From: Methanomassiliicoccales archaeon | Lineage (GTDB): Archaea > Thermoplasmatota > Thermoplasmata > RBG-16-68-12 > SOIM01 | Direction: 5' to 3' | DNA: 45,638 nucleotides | Assembly (NCBI GenBank): GCA_030593295.1 | Contig: JAUVHO010000011.1 | Span: 1-45,638, forward strand | Shown: in pieces, positions 1 to 8,834 of the stretch | Layout of the letters: every line of letters starts with the position of its first letter | Position numbering within the stretch: position 1 is the stretch's first letter | Notes under the pieces: model-generated | Told to the model about the DNA's origin: nothing | Database searches by the model: none | The model's input: the letters and a program-made list of their open reading frames with translations, nothing else | Made by a program: the position numbers and the translations under genes

Positions 1-400
1 AGTGCTCCCTCTCCCTCATCGAGTACAGGTATGCCGAGAACATACCCAGGTCCGGGGCGAAGGCCGCCAGCCACATGAGGTGGGACGCGACCCTCTGGAG
101 TTCCAGTGCGATGACCCTGAGATACTTTGCCCTATCGGGGATCTCCAAATCCATCATCTCCTCGACGGAGATGCAGTAGGCATGCGCCCAAGTCAAGGAA
201 GAAACGTAGCAGAGCCTGTCCATCAGCGGGATTATCTGGTTGTAGTCCCTCTTCTCGCACAGCTTTTCCACGCCTCTGTGCAGGTATCCTAGAATGGGTA
301 TGGATTCCACTATGATCTCGCCATCCACACGTACCTTCAGGTTCCAGAGCCCATGGTTCATGGGATGTTGCGGACCCATATTTATCCACATATCACTCAT
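1..400 (-). CDS. nuoD: NADH-quinone/F420H2 dehydrogenase subunit D (NuoD/FpoD-like), N-terminal part, runs off the window start
   Basis: Reverse-strand reading from the ATG at 400 gives MSDMWINMGPQHPMNHGLWNLKVRVDGEI...LGYLHRGVEKLCEKRDYNQIIPLMDRLCYVSSLTWAHAYCISVEEMM..., a typical NuoD N-terminus. Absent from the ORF track because it is open at the window edge. Overlaps the nuoC stop. Confidence 0.93.
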   Translation of the reverse strand, partial: MSDMWINMGPQHPMNHGLWNLKVRVDGEIIVESIPILGYLHRGVEKLCEKRDYNQIIPLMDRLCYVSSLTWAHAYCISVEEMMDLEIPDRAKYLRVIALELQRVASHLMWLAAFAPDLGMFSAYLYSMREREH

Positions 401-848
401 CGGATTGACCCTCGAAGTCCTTTCTCAACGGATAATAGAGAACGTCATCTGGCAGTAGAATGCGCCTGAGATCTGGATGACCCTCGAATGTGATGCCCAT
501 CATGTCGTAGGCCTCTCTCTCAGGGAAGTCGGCTCCTCTCCAAACCTCGCTCAGGGAATCGACCTTGGGATCGTCCTTTGGGATCTTGACATGAAGCTCA
601 ACGATGTATTCCTCAAGGTATGAGGTGATGTGGTAAACACATTCAAAATTCTCGGGCCAATCAACTGCGGACACAAGGTTGAGATGTTCGCAGTGGAGTT
701 CATCTCTTAGGAACTTGCAGAACGGTAGAATGGACTCCCGCGGTATAGAAAGCCGGATAAGACCCTCTCTTGGAAACCCGATATCGCTGACCGTGTCTCC
801 GAAATGTTCCCTGAGCGCTCCCGCAACTTCAGTCCCCTTCATCCTCAC
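393..848 (-). CDS. nuoC: NADH-quinone/F420H2 dehydrogenase subunit C (30 kDa subunit)
   Basis: Contains the 30-kDa subunit signature ...SLSEVWRGADFPEREAYDMMGITFEGHPDLRRILLPDDVLYYPLRKDF; directly upstream of nuoD. Confidence 0.93.
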   Translation of the reverse strand: MRMKGTEVAGALREHFGDTVSDIGFPREGLIRLSIPRESILPFCKFLRDELHCEHLNLVSAVDWPENFECVYHITSYLEEYIVELHVKIPKDDPKVDSLSEVWRGADFPEREAYDMMGITFEGHPDLRRILLPDDVLYYPLRKDFEGQSDE

Positions 849-1082
849 TAGCCCCGATGATCGTCCGCTCGGAAAGGTTCGATGGATATTCGTTTTGATA
901 TATGTTCATTTTGTCTGTCGTGGGGGGTTTGGATGTTGAAAATGTCGGTGTAATAATGTCTCATGTCATAATCTCGACATCTGGAGATTGGCTATCGACG
1001 CAAACTTGAACGCATAGTGCAATGTAAGAGCGTCCAAAAGACCTGCCGAACTGCCGGGGTTGCCCCGATAACACGGCTGGGA

Positions 1083-1406
1083 CTAACGATCGTGTTCGTC
1101 TAGGACGTGGATCCGGAGATGCTTGCAAATGACGCATATTCTATCGATTCTGGCCGAGGTGGAAATCCCGTTGGTCAGAGCCTCCCCCAGAGCCCGAATC
1201 TTCTTCTCGATATCGGGATGTCGGTCAATGAGGGTTGCGTCACCTCTCTTGTCACTGAAATAATGACTGACCGCGGCTTGGCTTATTCCAAGAATCTCCG
1301 AAACCTCTGTCTGGTTCTTCCCTGCTTCTTCCATCAATATCTTTGTAAGACCCCTCCTGATGGTCGGGAGAACCTTGTGTGAGTCGATCTCGCATGGCTG
1401 TGTCAT
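1083..1406 (-). CDS. XRE-type HTH transcriptional regulator (archaeal predicted regulator)
   Basis: HTH core NQTEVSEILGISQAAVSHYFSDKRG; C-terminal Cys residues (CVICKHL). Confidence 0.8.
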   Translation of the reverse strand: MTQPCEIDSHKVLPTIRRGLTKILMEEAGKNQTEVSEILGISQAAVSHYFSDKRGDATLIDRHPDIEKKIRALGEALTNGISTSARIDRICVICKHLRIHVLDEHDR

Positions 1407-1453
1407 GGTTACACGACGTAATACTCAAGCATATCGGTGCTATATAATTCTAC

Positions 1454-1473
1454 TGAAATGACGTGACGTTTCA
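1454..1473. promoter_or_regulatory. Imperfect palindrome TGAAATGACGTGACGTTTCA, candidate operator between the XRE-type regulator and nuoAB
   Basis: TGAAA...TTTCA arms directly upstream of a TATA-like tatataa (~1441) on the regulator side. Confidence 0.4.
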
Positions 1474-1570
1474 CATAATCTCAAGGGCGATTCTCGTAAG
1501 TCTGGCATCTCCTTTTTTCCGCTAACGAACATCCGAATGCGTTTGGGGGTTTTTGACAGGTAGAATACTT

Positions 1571-1578
1571 TTTATAAT
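1571..1578 (+). promoter_or_regulatory. TATA-box-like promoter for nuoA (tttataat)
   Basis: AT-rich box ~25 nt before the ATG at 1600, compatible with a leaderless or near-leaderless transcript. Confidence 0.5.
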
Positions 1579-1599
1579 GATTTCCCAATTCCTCCACCG

Positions 1600-1962
1600 A
1601 TGCTCCTGGAAGACTATCTGCCCGTTCTTGTCTTCGCAATAATATGCATCATTTTTCCACCGGTAACGTATTTTCTGAACCGACTGTTCCGACCGACCAA
1701 GAAGACACCTTTGAAGCACTCCACCTACGAATGTGGGGAGGTCCCGATAGGAACAGCGCACATACAATTCACCTTCCAGTACTACATGTACGCGATACTC
1801 TTCGTGGCATTTGACGTGGTGGTCATCTTCCTTGTTCTTTGGGCGCTGGTGTTCGACAGCAGCATGAGTTACGTGGCGCTCGCGTCCGTGGCCCTTTTCG
1901 TCCTTCTGGTCGGAGTGGCGGTGGGAGTCTCCCTCAAGAAAGAGAAAGAGGTCTTGATTTGA
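1600..1962 (+). CDS. nuoA: NADH-quinone/F420H2 dehydrogenase subunit A
   Basis: NuoA signature YECGEVPIGTAHIQFTFQYYMYAILFVAFDVVVIFLVLWA with three hydrophobic helices. Confidence 0.95.
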   Translation: MLLEDYLPVLVFAIICIIFPPVTYFLNRLFRPTKKTPLKHSTYECGEVPIGTAHIQFTFQYYMYAILFVAFDVVVIFLVLWALVFDSSMSYVALASVALFVLLVGVAVGVSLKKEKEVLI

Positions 1963-1973
1963 ACGAGGAGAAG

Positions 1974-2522
1974 ATGGGCATCGCCGGGATCAACTCCGAA
2001 GAGCTCATGGAATGGATCGGGACCGCTTTCGGGAAGACGATGGAGAAGACAAGGCTGAAGGATTTCGTTAACTTTCTGACCGAGAGGCTGTGGAACTGGA
2101 GCCGGAGGAATAGTCTGTGGCCATTGCACTGGGGGTTGATGTGCTGTTCCATAGAGATGGCGGCTGCTTTCTCTCCCAGGTATGATATTGAGAGGTTTGG
2201 AGTTCTGTTCAGGTCGACACCAAGACAGGTTGACATCCTCCTAGTTAACGGCCCGGTGAGCCGCAAGGTGGCTCCATCGATAAGAAGATTGTACGAGCAG
2301 ATTCCCGAGCCAAAATGGGTGATCGCCATGGGGGAGTGCGCCATATGCGGAGGGCCGTACTACGATTCCTACAACATACTGGAAGGCGTGGAAAAAGTGG
2401 TACCGGTCGACGTCTACATACCAGGGTGCCCGGTAAGGCCTGAAGCCCTAATAGATGGCTTCATCCAGCTGAGGGAGAAGATAAAGAAAGAGAAGAAGGG
2501 ATTGTTCCTTCAGCCGAAGTGA
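1974..2522 (+). CDS. nuoB: NADH-quinone/F420H2 dehydrogenase subunit B (start 1974 ATG, or TTG 1959 overlapping the nuoA stop)
   Basis: LWPLHWGLMCCSIEM...VGINGPVSR-like ...MGECAICGGPYYDSY...VDVYIPGCPVRPEALIDG; Fe-S N2 ligand cysteines present. Confidence 0.95.
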   Translation: MGIAGINSEELMEWIGTAFGKTMEKTRLKDFVNFLTERLWNWSRRNSLWPLHWGLMCCSIEMAAAFSPRYDIERFGVLFRSTPRQVDILLVNGPVSRKVAPSIRRLYEQIPEPKWVIAMGECAICGGPYYDSYNILEGVEKVVPVDVYIPGCPVRPEALIDGFIQLREKIKKEKKGLFLQPK

Positions 2523-2577
2523 GCCGTTTTGAAGGCTTGTCTTTTGCACGATTAGTAATCTTGATCAGGCGGAACAA

Positions 2578-4005
2578 ATGAAGAACAAAGTGACTGAAGA
2601 GATGCAGAAGAAGATTATCAGCGGTCCCATTCTCAAGACCCTCTTCATGCTCAGCTGGCCCATCATGGCGACACATTTCTTCCAGATAGCCTACAACCTG
2701 ATAGACACATATTGGCTTGGAAGGGTCAGCGTCGAAGCGGTGGCGGCACCAACCCTGGCATGGCCGATGGTATTCCTGTTGATATCTGTCGCCGGAGGAC
2801 TATCTGTCGCCGGCGTGGCGCTTGTCTCGCAGTACGTTGGTGCCAAGGACGAGAAGGAGGTCAAGAAGTCCGCTGGTCAGGTGATAACGCTACTCACGAT
2901 TGTCGGCGTGATCGTGTCGATGCTGGGAATACTGGCAAGCGACTCTATCCTTCAATTCATTGGAGCAGAACAGGATGTCCTGGACCTCGCGTCACCGTAC
3001 ATCAAGATAGTCTTCGCCAGCATGCCCTGGATGTTCGTCATAATGTCCTACTCCTTCATTCTCCGCGGTTGGGGGGACACGCGGACACCGATGTACATCT
3101 CAGCTCTGAGCGTGGGCCTGAACATCATCCTGGACCCCGTAATGATATTCGGAGTTGAGGGACTGATACCGCCCATGGGAGTGACCGGAGCGGCCATTGC
3201 CACCTTCATCTCCCGCACCGTGGGGGGACTGCTGGCCATCTATCTATTATTCAACGCGAAGAAGACTTTGAGCATATCCATATCCGACCTCAAGGTCGAG
3301 AAGAAGAAGGCGAAGCAGATATTCAAGATAGGCATCCCGGCATCCATCGGGCAGGCGCTGGTCTCGTTCGGTTTCGTGGTCATGGTCGGGTTCGTTGCCA
3401 GGGCGGGAGCAGACGCGATGATGGGGAAGGAGATAATCGCTGCCTACGGCATCGGAACCAGGGTAATCAACATCATTTTCGTCATAATCGGGGGCCTCAC
3501 TGGCGCTGCCATAACCATGATCGGGCAGAACCTGGGAGCTGGAAAACCAGATAGAGCAGCGAAGACCCTGCGCATGACGATTTTATCGGCCACGCTGATA
3601 CTCTTCGCGTGCACCTTCACGTTCTTCGTCTTCCGCGCGGAGATATATGGAGTTTTCATTGACGACCCCGTGGTGATAGAACAGGGAGGGACGTATCTCA
3701 TGATATTCGGCCTCTCCACGACATTCTTTGGCGTCTATGCAAGTTCTCTCTCGGCATTTCAGGGGTCCGGCCAGACAGTACCGACGATGATCCTTGGGTT
3801 CATCAGGCTCTGGTTGATGAGGATTCCCCTCTCTTTCTTGCTGGCGTTCCAATTTGGATATGGGATTGAAGGTCTTTGGTGGGGGATGGCGTTAAGCAAC
3901 GTCACGAGCGCAGCGGCGGCCCTGGCATGGGTATCCTTGGGCAGATGGAAGAAAGCGGTGATAGACAAGCCGCCCAAGGTTGGGGATGTTGAAGGAGTGT
4001 TGTGA
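2578..4005 (+). CDS. MATE family efflux transporter
   Basis: 475-aa polytopic protein; ILKTLFMLSWPIMATHFFQIAYNLIDTYWLGRVS and other MATE-type motifs. Confidence 0.92.
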   Translation: MKNKVTEEMQKKIISGPILKTLFMLSWPIMATHFFQIAYNLIDTYWLGRVSVEAVAAPTLAWPMVFLLISVAGGLSVAGVALVSQYVGAKDEKEVKKSAGQVITLLTIVGVIVSMLGILASDSILQFIGAEQDVLDLASPYIKIVFASMPWMFVIMSYSFILRGWGDTRTPMYISALSVGLNIILDPVMIFGVEGLIPPMGVTGAAIATFISRTVGGLLAIYLLFNAKKTLSISISDLKVEKKKAKQIFKIGIPASIGQALVSFGFVVMVGFVARAGADAMMGKEIIAAYGIGTRVINIIFVIIGGLTGAAITMIGQNLGAGKPDRAAKTLRMTILSATLILFACTFTFFVFRAEIYGVFIDDPVVIEQGGTYLMIFGLSTTFFGVYASSLSAFQGSGQTVPTMILGFIRLWLMRIPLSFLLAFQFGYGIEGLWWGMALSNVTSAAAALAWVSLGRWKKAVIDKPPKVGDVEGVL

Positions 4006-4059
4006 GAGAACGCGTACCCCTTACAATGGTCTTGGATAATCCTGAATCATCATCCGATC

Positions 4060-5289
4060 CTAAACCATAGGACCGATGCCATGTTTCCTGCCGGCCGGAT
4101 CCTCAGCCTTGAGCAGAAAGAGCCCTGTTATGACCAGCCAGAAGAAGCAGACCACGAACGGCAACGCGGTTATCCTATCGGGATCGGCGAACGTAGCAAC
4201 GGCGGTCAGAATAAGGGGTCCAAGGACAAAACCTGCATCTCCAATTGTGCGGTACAACCCCATCGCGGTTCCCATGGTCTTTTTGTCGGAAAGATCCGCG
4301 GCCCAAGCGGCCATTGGGCCGGTAAGCCCTAGGCTCAGACCGAAGACAAGCATGGCGACGACCAGGCCGGTGAGATCCCGGGCCAAAGGTATGAAGAGAC
4401 AGGACACGCCACCCAATATCAAGCTTGTCGTGAATGGGATCTTCCTTCCGTATTTGTCCGCTATTATCCCCGCAGGCACGATCGTGATAAGAGAAGTAAG
4501 GGCGACACCGGTCAAAACAAGACCTATGATGCCAGCGTCATATCCGAAGTTCTGGAAGGCCATGATGGGGAAGATGGTCGCAATGATCCCTCCCCTGGCG
4601 AAGAAGGCGGCCAACGTGCCGGAATTTACGATGAGGAAGGAACGATTGGACATGACCTTCTTGATCTCGGCCTTCACGTCCCTCTGGGCGAGTTCCTCCT
4701 TCGGGACAGCTTCATCTTTCTTGATCAGAACAACATGGATCCCGAATCCGATGGCTGTCATGATGGCATAGGCAAGGAACGGTGCAGCATTCCCGAAGTT
4801 CACCGCGACAAGACCTCCAATCCCAGGTCCTGTGACCATCCCAAGGAGCAATGCGCCGACGAAGATGCCCATAAAGAAGCCTCTTCTCTCGATCTGGGTG
4901 TTCTTCGCCAGGTAGGAGGTGGACATGGTCGAATAGAAAGCCGATCCGATGCCCTCGAATACCCTGGCCAAAACAAGGACCTGGTATCCATTGCCAAAGA
5001 TCTCGTGAATGTCATACGCGAAGTAGGCGATGATGGAGGCCACGATGATTATGACGAGTCCGATCGACATTGCGGTCTTGTTTCCGATTCGATCCCCGAT
5101 GATCCCCGCGGGCAATGAGAGGAAAACTCTAGCTACGGCGAAACTGCCCATCAGAACTCCAACCATCACCCAGTCGGCGCCAAAATCCCCAGCATATGCC
5201 GGCAGGATGGGGGATATGATTGTAACGCCGGTCATAACCAGATAGATGATTATGGAAAGTACCAGCACCGTTCTCATTTCTTTGTTCAT
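4060..5289 (-). CDS. MFS transporter
   Basis: 409-aa polytopic protein; SLPAGIIGDRIGNKTAMSIG (loop 2-3 motif) and IADKYGRKIPF. Confidence 0.9.
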   Translation of the reverse strand: MNKEMRTVLVLSIIIYLVMTGVTIISPILPAYAGDFGADWVMVGVLMGSFAVARVFLSLPAGIIGDRIGNKTAMSIGLVIIIVASIIAYFAYDIHEIFGNGYQVLVLARVFEGIGSAFYSTMSTSYLAKNTQIERRGFFMGIFVGALLLGMVTGPGIGGLVAVNFGNAAPFLAYAIMTAIGFGIHVVLIKKDEAVPKEELAQRDVKAEIKKVMSNRSFLIVNSGTLAAFFARGGIIATIFPIMAFQNFGYDAGIIGLVLTGVALTSLITIVPAGIIADKYGRKIPFTTSLILGGVSCLFIPLARDLTGLVVAMLVFGLSLGLTGPMAAWAADLSDKKTMGTAMGLYRTIGDAGFVLGPLILTAVATFADPDRITALPFVVCFFWLVITGLFLLKAEDPAGRKHGIGPMV

Positions 5290-5451
5290 CGGTTCTCTCT
5301 GCTAAAGTCCCCGGTTTATTAAAGCTTGCTCAGTGGGTATCGAGCTACAGGCGACACATTCTCAATATATCTAAATAGAGATTCAGAGTAGCCATCGGAG
5401 ATTTGATGGATTCTGAAGTCTGGCTTCATCAAAGGCACAGTAAGAAAACAC

Positions 5452-5457
5452 TATATA
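5452..5457 (+). promoter_or_regulatory. TATA box of phoU-like gene
   Basis: tatata ~25 nt upstream of the ATG at 5480. Confidence 0.5.
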
Positions 5458-5479
5458 GAAAGCACGAATTGAGGCACCC

Positions 5480-6484
5480 ATGAACCCGGAAACGAGGAAA
5501 GTGCAAATCACCGGAGGATCGACCTACATCATCTCACTCCCCAAGAGCTGGGCGGAGAGCAGCAGGATAGAGAAGGGGGACAGCCTGACACTCTGGCCGA
5601 GGGACGACGGTCATCTCATTATTGAACCCAGGACCATCTCGAAGAAGAGGACGGAAGAGATAACGCTCTCAGAGGAGCCGCCAACACACCTGCTCAGAAG
5701 GCTCATAGGACTCTACATGGCAGGCCACCGTCAGATGAAACTGAAGACCGAGAAAAGAATGAGCCAGAAGACCAGAAAGGCGATCAAGGAACTGACAAAA
5801 CGAGCCGTCGGCACGGAGATCATGGAGGAGTCCAGCGATTTCGTCCTGATACAGGATTTTCTGGACCCAAGCGATCTTCCGATGGATAAGACGGTTCGCC
5901 GGATGGTCGTGATGGCATCATCCATGTTCACGGACAGCATCATATCGGTCATGGATAACAACATAGACCTGGCCAAGGACGTGCAGTCGAGAGATGATGA
6001 GATAGATCGTCTATACTGGCTGGTCTCAAAGCAGTTCAACATGGTCCTCAACGACCCCATACTTGCATCAAAGATGGGCATGACGAGCCCCCAGTGCATG
6101 AACTTCAGAGCGGTCGCCAGGACGATAGAGAGGATAGCGGACCACGCGTGCAAGATCGCGGCCAACTCCGCAGAGCTCAAGAAGGAGGATGTCGCACCGA
6201 AGACGTTGAAGCTCATCGAAGAATACTCGTCCTTCTCGGCCGACCTCTTCGAGAAATCAATGAAATCCTTCTACGGGAAGGACCTCAAGCTTGCCAACGA
6301 GACCATGGACGTTGCGGAAGAGGGAGCAACATTCAGAAAGAAACTGGCCAGGAACATACCCAAAGCAGATTCCACAGTTGCCGTGGCCCTGGCCTTCATC
6401 AGCGACAGCATAGAAAGAGTGGCATCCTACTCAACCAATATCTGCGAGATAGCGATCAACCATGTGACGCTTGAGGAGAGCTAG
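5480..6484 (+). CDS. AbrB/SpoVT-like domain + PhoU domain protein (archaeal PhoU-family regulator)
   Basis: N-terminal MNPETRKVQITGGSTYIISLPKSWAESSRIEKGDSLTLWPRDDGHLIIEPR (AbrB-like), then PhoU repeats with MNFRAVARTIERIADHACKIAANS. Confidence 0.87.
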   Translation: MNPETRKVQITGGSTYIISLPKSWAESSRIEKGDSLTLWPRDDGHLIIEPRTISKKRTEEITLSEEPPTHLLRRLIGLYMAGHRQMKLKTEKRMSQKTRKAIKELTKRAVGTEIMEESSDFVLIQDFLDPSDLPMDKTVRRMVVMASSMFTDSIISVMDNNIDLAKDVQSRDDEIDRLYWLVSKQFNMVLNDPILASKMGMTSPQCMNFRAVARTIERIADHACKIAANSAELKKEDVAPKTLKLIEEYSSFSADLFEKSMKSFYGKDLKLANETMDVAEEGATFRKKLARNIPKADSTVAVALAFISDSIERVASYSTNICEIAINHVTLEES

Positions 6485-7083
6485 TCCTCTTCCTCGGGTT
6501 CCTCTTCGGGCTCTTTGGCCTCTTCTTTCTCCTTCCTAACCTTCTCGCGAATGTAGGACTGGAGCATGTCATGCCATCTCTTGGTGTCCTTGATCAGCAG
6601 CTTTCTGGCGATCCTGTCCTCATCGCTGGGCAGGTACACCTCCCCGAATGCCTTCCCCGCAATACTGCCAATGAGGGATATTGGAAGGAGGAAGATCGAT
6701 GAAAGGACGACCGATTGCCTCTCCTGGTCAGTGGATCCCAGCTGGGTCATATCCTGGACAGTGCCGGTGATCAGAGGGAGGAACAGCACGACGAATATCA
6801 GGCCGATTGCCATGCCAGTGAGGATGAACGAACTGTAAACGGCGACCTTCTCATCAAACTCGCTGAGCATCGCCCCTGTAACGAAGCCGCAGAAGCCTGG
6901 AACGACAAGGAAGGCAATGCCGGCGTCTCCCGGGTCGATGGGCGAGAACTCCGGGAAGAAGGTGGAGAAGAAGAAGTACGTTATGATCACAGCTGAAGCT
7001 AGGGTCCAACCCAGGACCATGAGGACAAAGTAGGACCTCTTGACGGGTTTCAATTCAATAGGGCTCGACTCCTCTACTTCCAA
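6481..7083 (-). CDS. Uncharacterised four-TM-like membrane protein with acidic C-terminus, last gene of the ABC locus
   Basis: Hydrophobic helices, C-terminal KEEAKEPEEEPEEED; overlaps the upstream gene by 29 nt. Confidence 0.7.
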   Translation of the reverse strand: MEVEESSPIELKPVKRSYFVLMVLGWTLASAVIITYFFFSTFFPEFSPIDPGDAGIAFLVVPGFCGFVTGAMLSEFDEKVAVYSSFILTGMAIGLIFVVLFLPLITGTVQDMTQLGSTDQERQSVVLSSIFLLPISLIGSIAGKAFGEVYLPSDEDRIARKLLIKDTKRWHDMLQSYIREKVRKEKEEAKEPEEEPEEED

Positions 7084-7621
7084 GGAATGACACTCCTCTT
7101 ACTACTTCGATCAGGTCTATGTACTCAAATGTGAACCACAGGGTCCCGAAGACATACGGATAATACTTCCCATTAGCGGTAGTGTTGAGAATCGACATGA
7201 AGACTGAGCCGCCGCTGACAGTCATGCGGACGGGAATGGTCATCGACTCTCCCGGACGGATGATGTGGGAATCGGCCTTCTGAAGATTGAACTGTCCTAT
7301 GCCAACGAGTATCTCATTCATCTTCCCCAAGAAGGGGCGGGTATCGGAAAGGTTGTCCATGTAGATGTAGGCCTCGATGCCGGTAACGTAAATGGTCAGA
7401 CTGGACGGATTGGAGACCGTGAAAAGAACCTCCACGGTCTGGTCCTGCGACTCGTCGGTGATGAGCGGAATGCGGACCTCGGATATCTCTATGTTCTGCG
7501 GGATCTCCGAAGCGGTCTCGGTGTAGTTCAGGTAATTGACCGAAGTGACGTATAGAAGCCCGAATGATAGCAATGAGATGACTATGAAGGAAATCCCGAT
7601 CAAACGAACGAGTTTGTTCAC
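7055..7621 (-). CDS. Uncharacterised protein with one N-terminal TM and an Ig-like/LEA14-like extracytoplasmic domain
   Basis: N-terminal TM (LIGISFIVISLLSFGLLYVTSV) then β-rich domain VEVLFTVSNPSSLTIYVTGIEAYIYMDN...; 9 nt from the oppF stop. Confidence 0.65.
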   Translation of the reverse strand: MNKLVRLIGISFIVISLLSFGLLYVTSVNYLNYTETASEIPQNIEISEVRIPLITDESQDQTVEVLFTVSNPSSLTIYVTGIEAYIYMDNLSDTRPFLGKMNEILVGIGQFNLQKADSHIIRPGESMTIPVRMTVSGGSVFMSILNTTANGKYYPYVFGTLWFTFEYIDLIEVVRGVSFLGSRGVEPY

Positions 7622-7629
7622 GCGGACAC

Positions 7630-8832
7630 CTAGAGTTTCTTACCGCAAACCGTGCATGCCTTCACCCGGTTAGCACATTCCTCATGATAGTTGGCTCCAC
7701 AAGAGTGCTGTACCGAGGCCATGCCCTTCTTGATGGTGGCGTTGCAGTACTTGCATATCTCCTCGGTAACGTACTCGTCGTCAGGCTTCACAATTGGCAG
7801 CTCACCAGCAAAGTGACAGAGAACGAAATGACCCGGTTCAACCTCCTTGAACTCAGGGAACTGGGACTTGCAGATGTCCTTCTTGTACAGGCATCTCGGA
7901 TGGAAGGTGCAGCCGGACGGCAGGTTGATAGGACTGGGCAGGTCTCCCTTGATCTTCACTCTACCATGCTTTGCGGTCGGGTCGGGAACGGGAACGGCGG
8001 ATAGGAGCGCCTCGGTGTACGGATGCATCGGGTTCTTGATGACATCTTCTGCATCGGCCAGCTCCACGAAACCTCCCAGATACATGACACCTATCCTGTC
8101 GCTCATGTACCTTGTCACGGAGACGTCGTGGCTTATGAACATGAAGGGGATACCGTACTCCTCCCGAAGGTTGAGCATGAGGTTCATGATCCCGGCCCTG
8201 ATGGAAACATCAAGCATGCTGACCGGTTCGTCCGCGACTATGAACTGGGGCCTCAGCACGAGTGTTCGGGCGATGGCAACGCGCTGCCTCTGACCGCCGC
8301 TGAGTTCGTGCGGAAACCTGTACATGAACTCCTCCGGGGGTTTGAGCTCCGCATATTCAAGCGCCTTCCGAACGAGCTCCTCCCTTTCCTCGATGGTGTC
8401 GCCGACGCCGTGGACTATCAGAGGTTCCGCGATGGTGGCAAAGACAGAGAGCCTGGGATTGAGGGATTCATACGGGTCCTGGAAGATCATCTGGACGCTC
8501 CTTCTGAATCTCTTCAGCTCCCTCCCCTTGAGCCCGCTGATCTCCTGACCGTTGAACTGCATGGTGCCCCTTGTAGGTGTCTCGAGACGGACCAGAAGCC
8601 TTCCGCACGTCGTCTTGCCGCACCCGCTCTCACCCACGATGCCAAGGATCTCCCTGTCATAGATCTTGAATTCCACGTCGTTGACCGCGTGGACGTTCGT
8701 CTCCTTGCCCAGAAGGGATGCGATGAAGCCTGCCTTTATGGGGAACAGTTTGGTGAGGTTCTTCACCTCCCAGACTACTCCGGATTTCTTCCCGACTTCC
8801 TCGATTGTAGCATCCGTGACTTCTGCTTCCAT
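7630..8832 (-). CDS. Oligopeptide/dipeptide ABC transporter ATP-binding protein (OppF-like) with C-terminal Cys/His-rich zinc-binding tail
   Basis: Walker A GESGCGKTT, signature LSGGQRQRVAIA, oligopeptide C-terminal motif GCTFHPRC; extra tail CKYCNATIKKGMASVQHSCGANYHEECANRVKACTVCGKKL. Start set to the ATG before MEAEVTDAT; the longer ORF overlaps oppD. Confidence 0.92.
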   Translation of the reverse strand: MEAEVTDATIEEVGKKSGVVWEVKNLTKLFPIKAGFIASLLGKETNVHAVNDVEFKIYDREILGIVGESGCGKTTCGRLLVRLETPTRGTMQFNGQEISGLKGRELKRFRRSVQMIFQDPYESLNPRLSVFATIAEPLIVHGVGDTIEEREELVRKALEYAELKPPEEFMYRFPHELSGGQRQRVAIARTLVLRPQFIVADEPVSMLDVSIRAGIMNLMLNLREEYGIPFMFISHDVSVTRYMSDRIGVMYLGGFVELADAEDVIKNPMHPYTEALLSAVPVPDPTAKHGRVKIKGDLPSPINLPSGCTFHPRCLYKKDICKSQFPEFKEVEPGHFVLCHFAGELPIVKPDDEYVTEEICKYCNATIKKGMASVQHSCGANYHEECANRVKACTVCGKKL

Positions 8833-8834
8833 GT

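Noticed and set aside
849-1082. Possible small RNA in the intergenic interval upstream of nuoC (tgccggggttgccccgata hairpin)
   Set aside because: Only a short GC hairpin without a convincing promoter or family signature; could simply be leader or terminator of the XRE-type gene.
4076-4771. 231-aa plus-strand ORF
   Set aside because: Antisense to the MFS gene; no recognisable domain.
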